Assembly: GCA_029959555.1 (NCBI GenBank)
Contig: JASCPI010000043.1
Coordinates: forward strand, 1-43,847
From: Lysobacteraceae bacterium PS02065
GTDB taxonomy: Bacteria > Pseudomonadota > Gammaproteobacteria > Xanthomonadales > Rhodanobacteraceae
DNA: 43,847 bases
Direction of reading: 5' to 3'
A program made the position numbers and the translations under genes. Numbering within the stretch: the stretch's first letter is position 1; each line of letters opens with the position of its first letter. This document shows, piece after piece, positions 35,113 through 43,192 of this stretch. A model generated the notes under the pieces. The model was not told the origin of the DNA and made no database searches. It saw nothing but the letters and a program-made list of their open reading frames with translations.

Positions 35113-35640
35113 CTACATATGGCCCATCTTCTTCTTGGCCATGCCGCCGCCCATGCTCGAATCCATCTTCTGCATGGTCGAATCGACTTGCTGCATCTGC
35201 CGCTCGCAGTTCTCCATATCCTTCTTCATCTGTTCCATGTGCTGCATCGCGGCGGACATGTCCATGTCATTGTGCGTGGACGTGTCTCCTGCCTTCATCG
35301 ACATGGCCTGCTGATGCATCTGCGTGCTGCCTTCCTGCATCTGGCGGCCCATCGCTTCCATGGCCTTTCCCCGTTCACGCATCATCGTTGCCATTTCCTC
35401 CATATGCGAAGCCATGACGTCGGGCGTGGCAGGCGAATTCGGGGAAGCAGGCGACTGCGGACCCGGAGCATGTGCCGCCGGGGGATGGGGCGCCGCTGGG
35501 GCGCTCATGCTGGCGGGCGACTGCCCCATGGCGCCTGACTGACCATGCTTGTGCTTGTCGTCATCGGCCAGCGCTGAGCCGGCGAGCATCCCACCAAGCA
35601 AACAAACGATCACCAGTGACGGCCGACGATAATGCCTCAT
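35113..35640 (-). CDS. Met/His-rich periplasmic protein
   Basis: A 175-aa secreted protein: signal peptide (about 1-25, VIVCLLGGMLAGSALA), a Pro/Ala linker, and then a Met-rich helical domain (MASHMEEMATMMRERGK, MQQVDSTMQKMDSSMGGGMAKKKMGHM). It has 25 or more Met in the last 110 residues, with spacing suited to Cu(I)/Ag(I) coordination. No named family is recognised. The ATG at 35640 has GGAGG 6 nt upstream; upstream in-frame sequence is not needed. It is the first gene of the redox operon, 30 nt before the flavoprotein. Predicted CopR operator D is upstream. Confidence 0.8.
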   Translation of the reverse strand: MRHYRRPSLVIVCLLGGMLAGSALADDDKHKHGQSGAMGQSPASMSAPAAPHPPAAHAPGPQSPASPNSPATPDVMASHMEEMATMMRERGKAMEAMGRQMQEGSTQMHQQAMSMKAGDTSTHNDMDMSAAMQHMEQMKKDMENCERQMQQVDSTMQKMDSSMGGGMAKKKMGHM

Positions 35641-35770
35641 GACAACCTCCGATAAGTTGGCGGCGATTCCCATCGGGAACCGGCGGATGCGGCGCACCCA
35701 CAAAAGAAACCGGTCCGCGTCTGTGGCCGGCTTGTTCGCTTCCACCCTACGTACGGCAAGCTGTCGACGG

Positions 35771-35808
35771 GATGACCCCGCCATTACGATGCTGCAATCG
35801 TCTCGTCA
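35771..35808 (-). promoter_or_regulatory. predicted CopR operator D (redox operon)
   Basis: ATGAC at 35772-35776, ATTAC at 35783-35787 (shifted core), GCAAT at 35794-35798 and GTCA at 35805-35808. It shares the spacing of the other sites, with one core half degenerate. It lies 131 nt upstream of the 35640 start. Confidence 0.62.
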
Positions 35809-35885
35809 TTCAACCAAGACCTTTGGATCAATGATGCGCGTATTGAATTCGCTCCTCTCGTGGACGCACTCAGCCGCCTCCGAAG

Positions 35886-35923
35886 TGACCAGCGCATTGC
35901 AGAAATGTAATGAATGGGTCATT
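35886..35923 (+). promoter_or_regulatory. predicted CopR operator E (35990 gene)
   Basis: Read on the minus strand: ATGAC, ATTAC, GCAAT, GTCA with the same spacing (35923 down to 35886). The plus-strand core is ATTGCA-GAAA-TGTAAT (35896-35911). It lies about 67 nt upstream of the 35990 ATG. Confidence 0.62.
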
Positions 35924-35989
35924 CAGATGAAAGAAGAGCTTTCCTAGGCTGGCACCGGGCATACCTCCCCAGCCCATCAGGAGATTTCA

Positions 35990-36361
35990 ATGAAGTCTGT
36001 CAAAGCGTCTTGGGTCATGATGTTGTGTGCGATGTTCGCCGTAGCCATTCCGGTCTATGCGCAGCAGCCCACCGAAGAACCGGTCATAACGCTCCTGAAC
36101 GATATCGCGGACAAGCCGGAGAACCATCTGGCCATCGCCGCGTATTACCGCACGCTGGCCCGCGAAGCCCTGGCAGAAGCCGAAACGCACAAGACGATGC
36201 GCAACACGTATCGCCATAATCATCAAGCCTTCAAGAGTGGGACGGCCACGGACCAAACTCTGGCCAGACACTGCGATAAGCTGGTCAAGTTGAAGGAAGA
36301 AGCCGCTACGGAATACGAGGAGCTTGCAAAGCTCCACGAAGCCGAGGCGGCAGCGAGGTAA
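35990..36361 (+). CDS. secreted helical protein of unknown function
   Basis: A 123-aa protein with a signal peptide (about 1-24, VMMLCAMFAVAIPVYAQ) and a mature all-helical, Glu/Lys/Ala-rich domain (HLAIAAYYRTLAREALAEAETHK, HCDKLVKLKEEAATEYEELAKLHEAEA). A single Cys and several His could bind metal, but no motif is diagnostic. I recognise no family. AGGAGA lies about 7 nt upstream of the ATG. It is monocistronic: a strong rho-independent terminator follows at 36386-36424. Predicted CopR operator E precedes it. Confidence 0.75.
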   Translation: MKSVKASWVMMLCAMFAVAIPVYAQQPTEEPVITLLNDIADKPENHLAIAAYYRTLAREALAEAETHKTMRNTYRHNHQAFKSGTATDQTLARHCDKLVKLKEEAATEYEELAKLHEAEAAAR

Positions 36362-36385
36362 ATGGCAGACTGCAAGCTTCCTTTA

Positions 36386-36424
36386 CCCCGCTCTCCTCTG
36401 AGTTGATTGGAGCGGGGAATTTTC
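36386..36424 (+). terminator. rho-independent terminator after 35990 gene
   Basis: Stem CCCCGCTC (36386-36393) pairs with GAGCGGGG (36410-36417) around a 16-nt loop, followed by AATTTT. It separates the cop island from the cus operon. Confidence 0.85.
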
Positions 36425-36665
36425 AAAGTGCAAGGCGACTATTCAGGACGAATGGTGTTAGATCCGGAGCCAGGCAGGCCGCGGAGGCCATTCGGATACC
36501 GCTATTTGTGCAGCTTGCCTTATGTTGGAACCTTGCTGCGGCTTGATCTTGATCAATGCCAGTCGGCCCCAAGAGGGCTAGTCTGGCCATCATGAGAGCT
36601 CGCACGTTCCCTACCCTGATCTGCCCAGCGTCCGCAGGCGCTGCTGCGGGCGTGCGGGAGCTGAC
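36425..36665 (+). other. upstream region of the cus operon
   Basis: No convincing gene. It contains a perfect FNR/Anr-type box at 36543-36556 and a possible -10 (TAGTCT, 36579-36584) at the right distance. Confidence 0.5.
36543..36556 (+). promoter_or_regulatory. FNR/Anr-type box upstream of cus operon
   Basis: TTGAT-CTTG-ATCAA, a perfect match to the FNR consensus TTGAT-N4-ATCAA. Its centre (36549.5) is 41.5 bp from a start point at about 36591, which fits a -10 TAGTCT at 36579-36584, a class II activation geometry. Confidence 0.6.
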
Positions 36666-37061
36666 ATGGTGAGGCTGCTGAGGCGATGGCGGCGACCCCG
36701 TTCTCGTGCCCGACTGGCATGGCTGGGACTGTGGGCGCTGCTGCTGCAGCAACTGGCGCTGGTGGCTTACGCCTGTCCGCTGGAATCGGTGGAAGCTGGA
36801 CAAGCGACCCTGATGGTCGGTTGCGAAGAGATGTCCGCGCCGGATCCCGATGCTCCGGCGTTGTGCGACCAGCATTGCCAGCGCGATCACATCGCCACGG
36901 CCGATGCGAAGGCCCCTCAAGTGCCTTACCAGCCCGCGCTGGCCGCCTTCGCGCTGGTGCAGGCTCTGTTGCCACCGGTACACGCGCAGTTCTATCGGGA
37001 TGTTCCGGTGTGCGTGTCCGATCCGCCTCCCCTGCAGCGCTTCTGTAGCCTGCTGATTTAA
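36666..37061 (+). CDS. small Cys-containing secreted/membrane protein of unknown function
   Basis: A 131-aa protein with a very basic start (VRLLRRWRRPRSRAR) and a hydrophobic signal/TM (LAWLGLWALLLQQLALVAYA). The exported part carries several cysteines and histidines (YACP, VGCEEM, ALCDQHCQRDH, VCVSD, FCS), and CDQHCQRDH resembles a metal-ligand cluster. Short proteins of this type often open cus-type RND operons in xanthomonads (DUF2946-like), but I cannot confirm the family. It lies 74 nt upstream of cusC and 110 nt downstream of the FNR box. Confidence 0.65.
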   Translation: MVRLLRRWRRPRSRARLAWLGLWALLLQQLALVAYACPLESVEAGQATLMVGCEEMSAPDPDAPALCDQHCQRDHIATADAKAPQVPYQPALAAFALVQALLPPVHAQFYRDVPVCVSDPPPLQRFCSLLI

Positions 37062-37135
37062 GCCCACTCCTGGATTGACCCGTGCTCGTGCTGCATGCGT
37101 TGCAGCGCGCTCGTTGTCGTTTGTCCGGAGGTCTT

Positions 37136-38440
37136 ATGGAGATGTCTTTCTTCTTGCGTGCAAGGCGCAGGATGGCGTGTGGGTTCGTGTTTGCCCTGGC
37201 GCTCAGTGGTCCTGTGCTGGCGGCACCGCCCGCTATCCCGATCAGCTACACAGAAGCCCTACAACGGGCGCTTGCTAACGCCCCAACCCTGCAGGTGCGC
37301 CGATCCCAGATCGATGCCAGTACCGAAGAAGCCGCGCGTGCTGGCGCGCTGCCCGACCCACGTTTGATCGTGGGGCTGGCGAACTGGCCCGTCAGCGGAC
37401 CCGATGCCTTCAGCCTGCGGGCCGATGAGATGACCACCCAGCAAGTCGGTTTGATGCAGGAGTTTCCTGCGCGTGCGAAACGACGTGCCGAGCAAGCGCT
37501 GGCGCAAGCGACGCTGGCGCAAGCGCGCTCACTGTCGATGGCCGAACAGCAGATGGTGGCCCAAGCGGCCGCGCTGGCCTGGATCGAGCTGTGGAGTACG
37601 CAGCAAGCCGTAGATGCGTTGGAAGGTTTGCGCGAGCCGGCACGCATAGCCGAGCGTGCGGCGCGTGCTCGCTTGGCAGGCGGCACGGCCGGGGCCAGTG
37701 ACGTGCTTGCCGCCCAGGCCGCCCTACTGCAGTTGGACAATCGCCTGGAGCAGGTACATGCGGAGCACGCCGCAGCGCAGGCCGGCCTGGCGCGGTGGTT
37801 GGGTATTGCACCAGAGGCGATCTTGACCAGTGGTACGGCACCGGACTTTTCGCAGTTGCCATTGGAGCCCACCCAACTGCTGGCCAAACTGGACCAGCAC
37901 ACGCCACTACTGGGCTGGGAGGCTCGCCAGAGCTTAGCCCAGGCCCAGGTGGATGCGGCCGTGGCCGAAACCCGCCCGGATTGGAGTGTGGAGCTCACCT
38001 ACGGACGTCGCGAGCGCGCACCCGACGGCATGGCGCGCAGCGACATGCTCATGGTTGAAGTGGGCGTGGGCCTGCCGCTGTTCCAGAAGAACCGCCAAGC
38101 ACGAGGCATCGCGGCACGGCGGGCCGAGCTGGAGGCGGTGTCCGCAGAGCGCGATGAGGCCCGGCGCATCCAAGCCGAGTCGGTGCAACGCGCGATAGCG
38201 CGATGGCGCGGGTTCACCGGCCAGTTGGAGCGCCAGAACACGCAGAGCCTACCTTTGGCGCGCGATCGTGCACGCACGGCGTTGGCCGCCTACGGCGCCG
38301 GTGCCGACCTGCAGCCGTGGCTGGAAGCGCGGCGCGATGAGATCGAATTGCACCTGGAGAACGCCCGTCTGCTGGGCGAACAGGGCCGTGCCTGGGCGGC
38401 ACTGGCCTATCTGCTACCCCATGAGGAGAACACGCCATGA
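37136..38440 (+). CDS. cusC: TolC-family outer-membrane efflux protein (CusC-like)
   Basis: A 434-aa outer-membrane channel partner of the RND pump. The signal peptide is at about 1-32 (ACGFVFALALSGPVLA). The two repeated TolC-type helical halves are recognisable as YTEALQRALANAPTLQVRRSQID and LARWLGIAPEAIL, with VGVGLPLFQKNRQARGI in the second. The ATG at 37136 has GGAGG 6 nt upstream; the frame is open to 37082, but without a better start. It ends in an ATGA overlap with cusB. Confidence 0.9.
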   Translation: MEMSFFLRARRRMACGFVFALALSGPVLAAPPAIPISYTEALQRALANAPTLQVRRSQIDASTEEAARAGALPDPRLIVGLANWPVSGPDAFSLRADEMTTQQVGLMQEFPARAKRRAEQALAQATLAQARSLSMAEQQMVAQAAALAWIELWSTQQAVDALEGLREPARIAERAARARLAGGTAGASDVLAAQAALLQLDNRLEQVHAEHAAAQAGLARWLGIAPEAILTSGTAPDFSQLPLEPTQLLAKLDQHTPLLGWEARQSLAQAQVDAAVAETRPDWSVELTYGRRERAPDGMARSDMLMVEVGVGLPLFQKNRQARGIAARRAELEAVSAERDEARRIQAESVQRAIARWRGFTGQLERQNTQSLPLARDRARTALAAYGAGADLQPWLEARRDEIELHLENARLLGEQGRAWAALAYLLPHEENTP

Positions 38441-39951
38441 GCCCGACCAAGACGCGTCTCACACAGCTCGCCGTGGCCCTCGGGTTGCTGGCGCTCGGCT
38501 TTGCCGGCGGCTACGCCTGGATGACTCGAACCTCTGATACCACCCCGCCCACCGGCGCGAGCGGCGCAGATCAAGCACGCAAGGTGCTGTACTGGTACGA
38601 CCCCATGGCGCCGGAGCAGCGATTCGACAAGCCGGGCAAATCTCCGTTCATGGATATGGAGTTGCTGCCCAAATACGCAGATGAGGCCATAGGGGGCGGA
38701 ACGCAGATCGATCCGCGCCTGCAGCAGAACGTGGGCATACGCACTCAGGAAGTGACGGTAGAGTCACTAGGGACTGCCGTACGCGTGCCGGGCACACTGA
38801 CGTGGGATCTGACCGAGGAAAGCGTGGTCAGTGCGCGCATGGAAGGCTTGATCACCCACGTGCAGGTAAAGGCGCCGTTTACCGAGGTTCGTCGTGGTCA
38901 AGCGCTGGCCACCGTGCAGGCCCCGGCATGGAACGCCGCCATCGCCGAAGCACATGCCCTGAGCCAAGCTCAGTCTGCGGGCGCGCGTGAGCTACAGGGT
39001 GCGGCGCAACAACGGTTGCGTTCGTTGGGTGTTCCTTCTGGCGCCTCGGCCAGCAGTGGCGTCGTGCTTGGCGCAGACCACAGTGGTGTCGTGACCGAGA
39101 TCCTGGCACGCGAGGGGCAGACGGTGATGCCCGGTACGCCACTGTTCAAGATCAATGGGCTGGACACACTGTGGCTGGAGGCCTCGGTGCCCCAGGCAGC
39201 GCTGGGCACCTTGCGGCCGGGGACCTCAGTGCAGGCCACGGTCAGTGCCTGGCCGGCAGAGCGCTTTGCCGGACAGATCCAGGCGTTGCTTCCCCAGGTC
39301 GACATGGCTAGTCGCACGCAGCGGGCGCGAATTGTGCTGCGCAACCCGCAGCGTCGGCTGGTGCCGGGCATGTTCGCCGAGGTTCTGGTGCAGCCCGATA
39401 CCGAGCAGGCCCTGCCAGTCGTTCCCACAGAGGCGCTGATCGCCACCGGTCGGGACAGCCGGGTCATCGTGCAGGATCCGGACGGGAGCTTCCGGCCAGT
39501 GCGGGTGAGTGTCGGACGTAGCGTGCAAGGGCGCACGCAGATCGTGGCAGGCTTGGCCGGTGGTGAACGCGTGGTCGTCTCGGGTCAGTTCCTGCTCGAC
39601 TCTGAAGCCAGTCTCTCCGGTGCGTTGGAGCGCCTGGGCGCTGCACAACCGACAAGCCCTGCCAGCGCATCAGGTGTGCACGAGCACCATGACGCCGGGC
39701 ACGACCCTCGCACTGTCGTGCCGTCACCGTCCAGACAGCCTGCGCCTGTCGCGCCAGACACCTCCACCCCTACGCCGCCGCGCTGCCCGGTGCAGTACTG
39801 GTATGACCCGATGGTGCCGGAGAAGCATTTCGACAAGCCGGGCAAGTCACCGTTCATGGATATGCAGTTGGTACCCAAGTTCGGCCCCGCCGCAGCCGCT
39901 GATTGCCAGGCAAGCGAGGTCATGTCCGAAGCGATGGAGGGCACACCATGA
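38437..39951 (+). CDS. cusB: RND periplasmic adaptor CusB-like with two heavy-metal-binding domains
   Basis: A 504-aa membrane-fusion protein linking CusA to CusC. The N-terminal anchor is at about 9-29. The first HMBD (about 51-80) has YWYDPMAPEQRFDKPGKSP and MDMELLPKY. The core has barrel-sandwich/lipoyl and beta-barrel segments (VSARMEGLITHVQVKAPFTEV, VVTEILAREGQTVMPGTPLF, ASRTQRARIVLRNPQRRLVPGMFAEVLV). A His-rich stretch (HEHHDAGHD) leads to a second HMBD at about 452-482 (YWYDPMVPEKHFDKPGKSP). Two HMBDs flanking one adaptor are unusual. It is coupled to both neighbours by 4-nt overlaps. Confidence 0.93.
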   Translation: MSPTKTRLTQLAVALGLLALGFAGGYAWMTRTSDTTPPTGASGADQARKVLYWYDPMAPEQRFDKPGKSPFMDMELLPKYADEAIGGGTQIDPRLQQNVGIRTQEVTVESLGTAVRVPGTLTWDLTEESVVSARMEGLITHVQVKAPFTEVRRGQALATVQAPAWNAAIAEAHALSQAQSAGARELQGAAQQRLRSLGVPSGASASSGVVLGADHSGVVTEILAREGQTVMPGTPLFKINGLDTLWLEASVPQAALGTLRPGTSVQATVSAWPAERFAGQIQALLPQVDMASRTQRARIVLRNPQRRLVPGMFAEVLVQPDTEQALPVVPTEALIATGRDSRVIVQDPDGSFRPVRVSVGRSVQGRTQIVAGLAGGERVVVSGQFLLDSEASLSGALERLGAAQPTSPASASGVHEHHDAGHDPRTVVPSPSRQPAPVAPDTSTPTPPRCPVQYWYDPMVPEKHFDKPGKSPFMDMQLVPKFGPAAAADCQASEVMSEAMEGTP

Positions 39952-42900
39952 TCGCGCGCCTGATCCATGCTTGCATCGCCAATCGCGTGCTGGTGCTGGT
40001 TGCCGCCGCGCTGCTGGCGGTGGTCGGTATCTGGTCGGTAAAGAACACGCCGCTGGATGCGCTGCCGGACCTGTCCGATACCCAGGTCATCATCCGCACG
40101 CAATGGGCGGGGCAAACCCCGCGCATCATCGAAGACCAGGTCACCTACCCGTTGGCCACCACGATGTTGTCCGTGCCGGGCGTGAAGGCGGTACGCGGCT
40201 TCTCCTTCTTCGGTGATTCATTCGTCTACATCCTGTTTGACGATGCCACTGATCTTTACTGGGCGCGCTCTCGAGTGCTCGAGTACTTGAGCCAGGTACG
40301 CGATCGACTTCCGCCGAATGTGAATCCGGCGCTGGGTCCTGATGCGACAGGACTGGGCTGGATCTACCAGTACGCCTTGGTGGATCGGACAGGTCAACGT
40401 GATGTGGGGCAGCTGCGTGCGTTGCAGGACTGGTTTCTTCGTTATGAGCTAAAAACCGTGCCGGACGTGGCTGAAGTAGCCAGTGTGGGCGGTGCGGTGC
40501 GCGCCTGGCAGATCCAGCCCGATCCGCAGGCGTTGGCGGCCCGTGGACTGACGGTGGCCGAGCTCATCGAGGCGGTGGATGCGGCCAACGGCGCTACCGG
40601 GGGCTCGGTGATCGAACAAGGCGAAGCCGAACTGATGGTGCGCAGCGAAGGCTACCTGCGCACACAGGAGGCGTTCGAACAGGTGCCAGTAACCGGAAAC
40701 GACGGCATCCCCGTCTTGCTCGGTGAGGTGGCCACGATCAGTCGGGGGCCGGTCTTCCGTCGTGGTATCGCAGAGTTGGATGGTCAAGGTGAGGTGGCCG
40801 GCGGCGTGATCGTCCTGCGCACCGGCAAGGATGCCTTGGGGGCCATCCGGAACGTCAAAGCGCGACTACAGGCGTTGCAATCCAGCTTGCCCGAGGGCGT
40901 GGAAGTGGTACCGGTGTACGACCGCTCCGAGCTGATCCAGGATGCGGTACGCAACCTCACCCACAAGCTTGGCGAAGAGTTCCTGGTCGTAGCGCTGGTA
41001 TGCCTGCTGTTCCTGTGGCACCTACGCTCAGCGTTGGTGGCCGTCATCACCCTGCCCTTGGGTATCCTGGCGGCCTTCATCGTGATGCACGCCCAAGGGA
41101 TCTCCGCAAACTTGCTGTCATTAGGCGGCATCGCCATCGCCATTGGTGCGATGGTCGATGCAGCGGTGGTGATGATCGAAAATGCACACAAGCACCTGGA
41201 GCACTGGCGGGAGGCGCACGGCCGGGAACCTCAGGGTGAGGAGCGCTGGCAGTTGATGGCCCGCTCGGCGGCCGAGGTCGGACCGGCCCTGTTCGCCAGC
41301 TTACTGGTCATCACCCTGTCTTTCGTGCCGGTTTTTGCCCTGCAGGCGCAAGAAGGGCGATTGTTCTCGCCCTTGGCCTACACCAAGACCTACGCGATGG
41401 CCGCCGCAGCAGGGTTGTCGGTGACCTTGATTCCGGTCTTGATGGGCTACCTGATCCGCGGCCACATACGGCCGGAACAGCAGAACCCCATCAATCGCAT
41501 CCTGATCGCCGGCTACCGGCCCATCCTGCTGTGGGTCCTCAAACATCCCGGTGTCACCTTGCTGCTCAGCGGTCTGCTGCTAGTGCTCACCTTGATCCCC
41601 TTTAGCCGGTTGGGCAGTGAGTTCATGCCGCCCTTGGAAGAAGGCAGCCTGTTGTACATGCCCACGGCCCTGCCCGGCCTGTCCGCCGACAAGGCCCGTC
41701 AGTTGCTCCAGCTCTCGGGCCGGATGATCAAGACCGTACCGGAGGTTGAGCACGTGTTCGGCAAGGCGGGCCGTGCCGAAAGTGCGACCGATCCGGCACC
41801 GATCGAAATGTTTGAGACCACCGTGACCTTCAAGCCGCGGGATCAATGGCGCCCGGGCATGACCCCCCAGAAGCTACGCCAGGAGTTGGACGCAGCGGTC
41901 AAGATTCCCGGTCTGACCAACCTATGGGTCCCGCCCATTCGCAATCGCATCGATATGTTGGCCACCGGCATCAAGAGCCCGATTGGGATCAAGGTCTCCG
42001 GACCCGATGTGGAGCAGATCGAGCGCCTGAGCCAGCAGATCGAGCAGGTGGCCAAGACTGTGCCCGGCGTGAGTTCGGCACTGGCCGAACGCGTCACGGG
42101 TGGGCGCTATGTCGATGTACAGGTGCGCCCGGAAATCGCTGCACGTTACGGATTCACTCAAGGCCAACTCCAGCAACTGATTGCCACGGTCGTTGGCGGT
42201 GATCCAATCGGGGAAACGATCGAGGGGCGCGAACGCTATCCCATCGTCTTGCGCTACCCCCGTGACCAGCGTGACTCGTTGCAGGCCTTGCAGGATCTGC
42301 CGCTGATCGCGCCAGGCGGTGTGCAACTGACCTTGAGCCAGGTGGCGGAGCTGTCAATCAGCCCAGGCCCGCCGATGCTCAAGAGCGATAACGGCCGGTT
42401 GGTGGGCTACATCTACGTGGATGTGGCCGATCGCGACTTGGGATCGGTGGTCCAGGACCTGCAAGCCGCGGTGCAGACCCAGGTGAGTTTGCCTGCCGGC
42501 TATGGTCTGGCGTGGTCGGGGCAGTACGAGTATCTGCAACGGGCATTGGCACGCCTGCAATGGGTGGTGCCCGCGGCGTTGGCGATCATCTTCCTGGTCA
42601 TCTGGATGGTGTTTCGCCGGCTTAGCGATGTATCCATCATCCTGCTCAGCTTGCCCTTGGCGTTGGTGGGCGGTTTCTGGTTGATCTGGGGCCTGGGCCA
42701 TGCGATTTCGGTGGCCAGCATGATCGGATTCATCGCCCTGGGCGGCGTTGCGGCTGAGTTCGGCGTCATCATGCTGCTGTACCTGCGTCATGCCTGGGAG
42801 CAGCGCTTGGCCAGCGGTGCGCCGGAAGATGTGTCTACCCTGCAAGAGGCAATCTACGAAGGTGCCGTGCAGCGCGTACGCCCCAAGGCGATGACGGTAG

Positions 42901-43088
42901 CCGTCATCCTGGCCGGCTTGTTTCCGCTGTTCATCGGTGCCGGTGCCGGCTCGGAGGTCATGCAACGTATCGCCGCGCCGATGCTGGGTGGCATGCTCAC
43001 CGCCCCGGTGCTCTCTATGGTGGTGATTCCCGCAGCGTTCTATCTGGTGCGGCGACGTGGATTGCGCGCAGCGCGGGGCGACCAATGA
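39948..43088 (+). CDS. cusA: heavy-metal efflux RND pump CusA-like
   Basis: A 1046-aa inner-membrane proton-driven exporter. The 12-TM RND plan is visible: PLDALPDLSDTQVIIRT start, TM4 GAMVDAAVVMIENAHKH, and a later IGFIALGGVAAEFGVIMLLY. Copper/silver-relay methionines M571 (LLYMP), M621 (IEMFE) and M670 (RIDMLATG) sit 2 residues off the E. coli CusA M573, M623 and M672, supporting Cu(I)/Ag(I) rather than Zn/Co specificity. The ATG at 39948 overlaps the cusB stop; the frame is open to 39903. No cusF follows. Confidence 0.96.
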   Translation: MIARLIHACIANRVLVLVAAALLAVVGIWSVKNTPLDALPDLSDTQVIIRTQWAGQTPRIIEDQVTYPLATTMLSVPGVKAVRGFSFFGDSFVYILFDDATDLYWARSRVLEYLSQVRDRLPPNVNPALGPDATGLGWIYQYALVDRTGQRDVGQLRALQDWFLRYELKTVPDVAEVASVGGAVRAWQIQPDPQALAARGLTVAELIEAVDAANGATGGSVIEQGEAELMVRSEGYLRTQEAFEQVPVTGNDGIPVLLGEVATISRGPVFRRGIAELDGQGEVAGGVIVLRTGKDALGAIRNVKARLQALQSSLPEGVEVVPVYDRSELIQDAVRNLTHKLGEEFLVVALVCLLFLWHLRSALVAVITLPLGILAAFIVMHAQGISANLLSLGGIAIAIGAMVDAAVVMIENAHKHLEHWREAHGREPQGEERWQLMARSAAEVGPALFASLLVITLSFVPVFALQAQEGRLFSPLAYTKTYAMAAAAGLSVTLIPVLMGYLIRGHIRPEQQNPINRILIAGYRPILLWVLKHPGVTLLLSGLLLVLTLIPFSRLGSEFMPPLEEGSLLYMPTALPGLSADKARQLLQLSGRMIKTVPEVEHVFGKAGRAESATDPAPIEMFETTVTFKPRDQWRPGMTPQKLRQELDAAVKIPGLTNLWVPPIRNRIDMLATGIKSPIGIKVSGPDVEQIERLSQQIEQVAKTVPGVSSALAERVTGGRYVDVQVRPEIAARYGFTQGQLQQLIATVVGGDPIGETIEGRERYPIVLRYPRDQRDSLQALQDLPLIAPGGVQLTLSQVAELSISPGPPMLKSDNGRLVGYIYVDVADRDLGSVVQDLQAAVQTQVSLPAGYGLAWSGQYEYLQRALARLQWVVPAALAIIFLVIWMVFRRLSDVSIILLSLPLALVGGFWLIWGLGHAISVASMIGFIALGGVAAEFGVIMLLYLRHAWEQRLASGAPEDVSTLQEAIYEGAVQRVRPKAMTVAVILAGLFPLFIGAGAGSEVMQRIAAPMLGGMLTAPVLSMVVIPAAFYLVRRRGLRAARGDQ

Positions 43089-43126
43089 GAGACAGACTGA
43101 GCACTTGAGGTCCGTCCCCACAAAAA

Positions 43127-43160
43127 GACGCCAGTCATGGAAGAAGTCATGACTGGCGTC
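43127..43160 (-). terminator. rho-independent terminator of the truncated DUF4198 gene
   Basis: A 13-bp perfect stem (43127-43139 with 43148-43160), 8-nt loop. On the minus strand it is followed by TTTTT (43126-43122), so it ends transcription from the right. It may also block read-through from cusA, though without a U-tract on that strand. Confidence 0.9.
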
Positions 43161-43192
43161 AAAGGGGAGAGTACCGACTACGTGCTTACTTA

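Larger units (their letters stand above)
35641..35989. other. 349-nt divergent intergenic region with two CopR-like sites
   Basis: Between the minus-strand redox operon and the plus-strand 35990 gene. Two nested palindromes lie in opposite orientation (35771-35808 and 35886-35923), one nearer each start. No protein-coding gene is convincing here. Confidence 0.65.

Noticed and set aside
34231..35538. Plus-strand 435-codon His-rich frame opposite the redox fusion
   Set aside because: Its His runs are the antisense of Met codons (ATG to CAT) in the Met-rich proteins, so it is a shadow.
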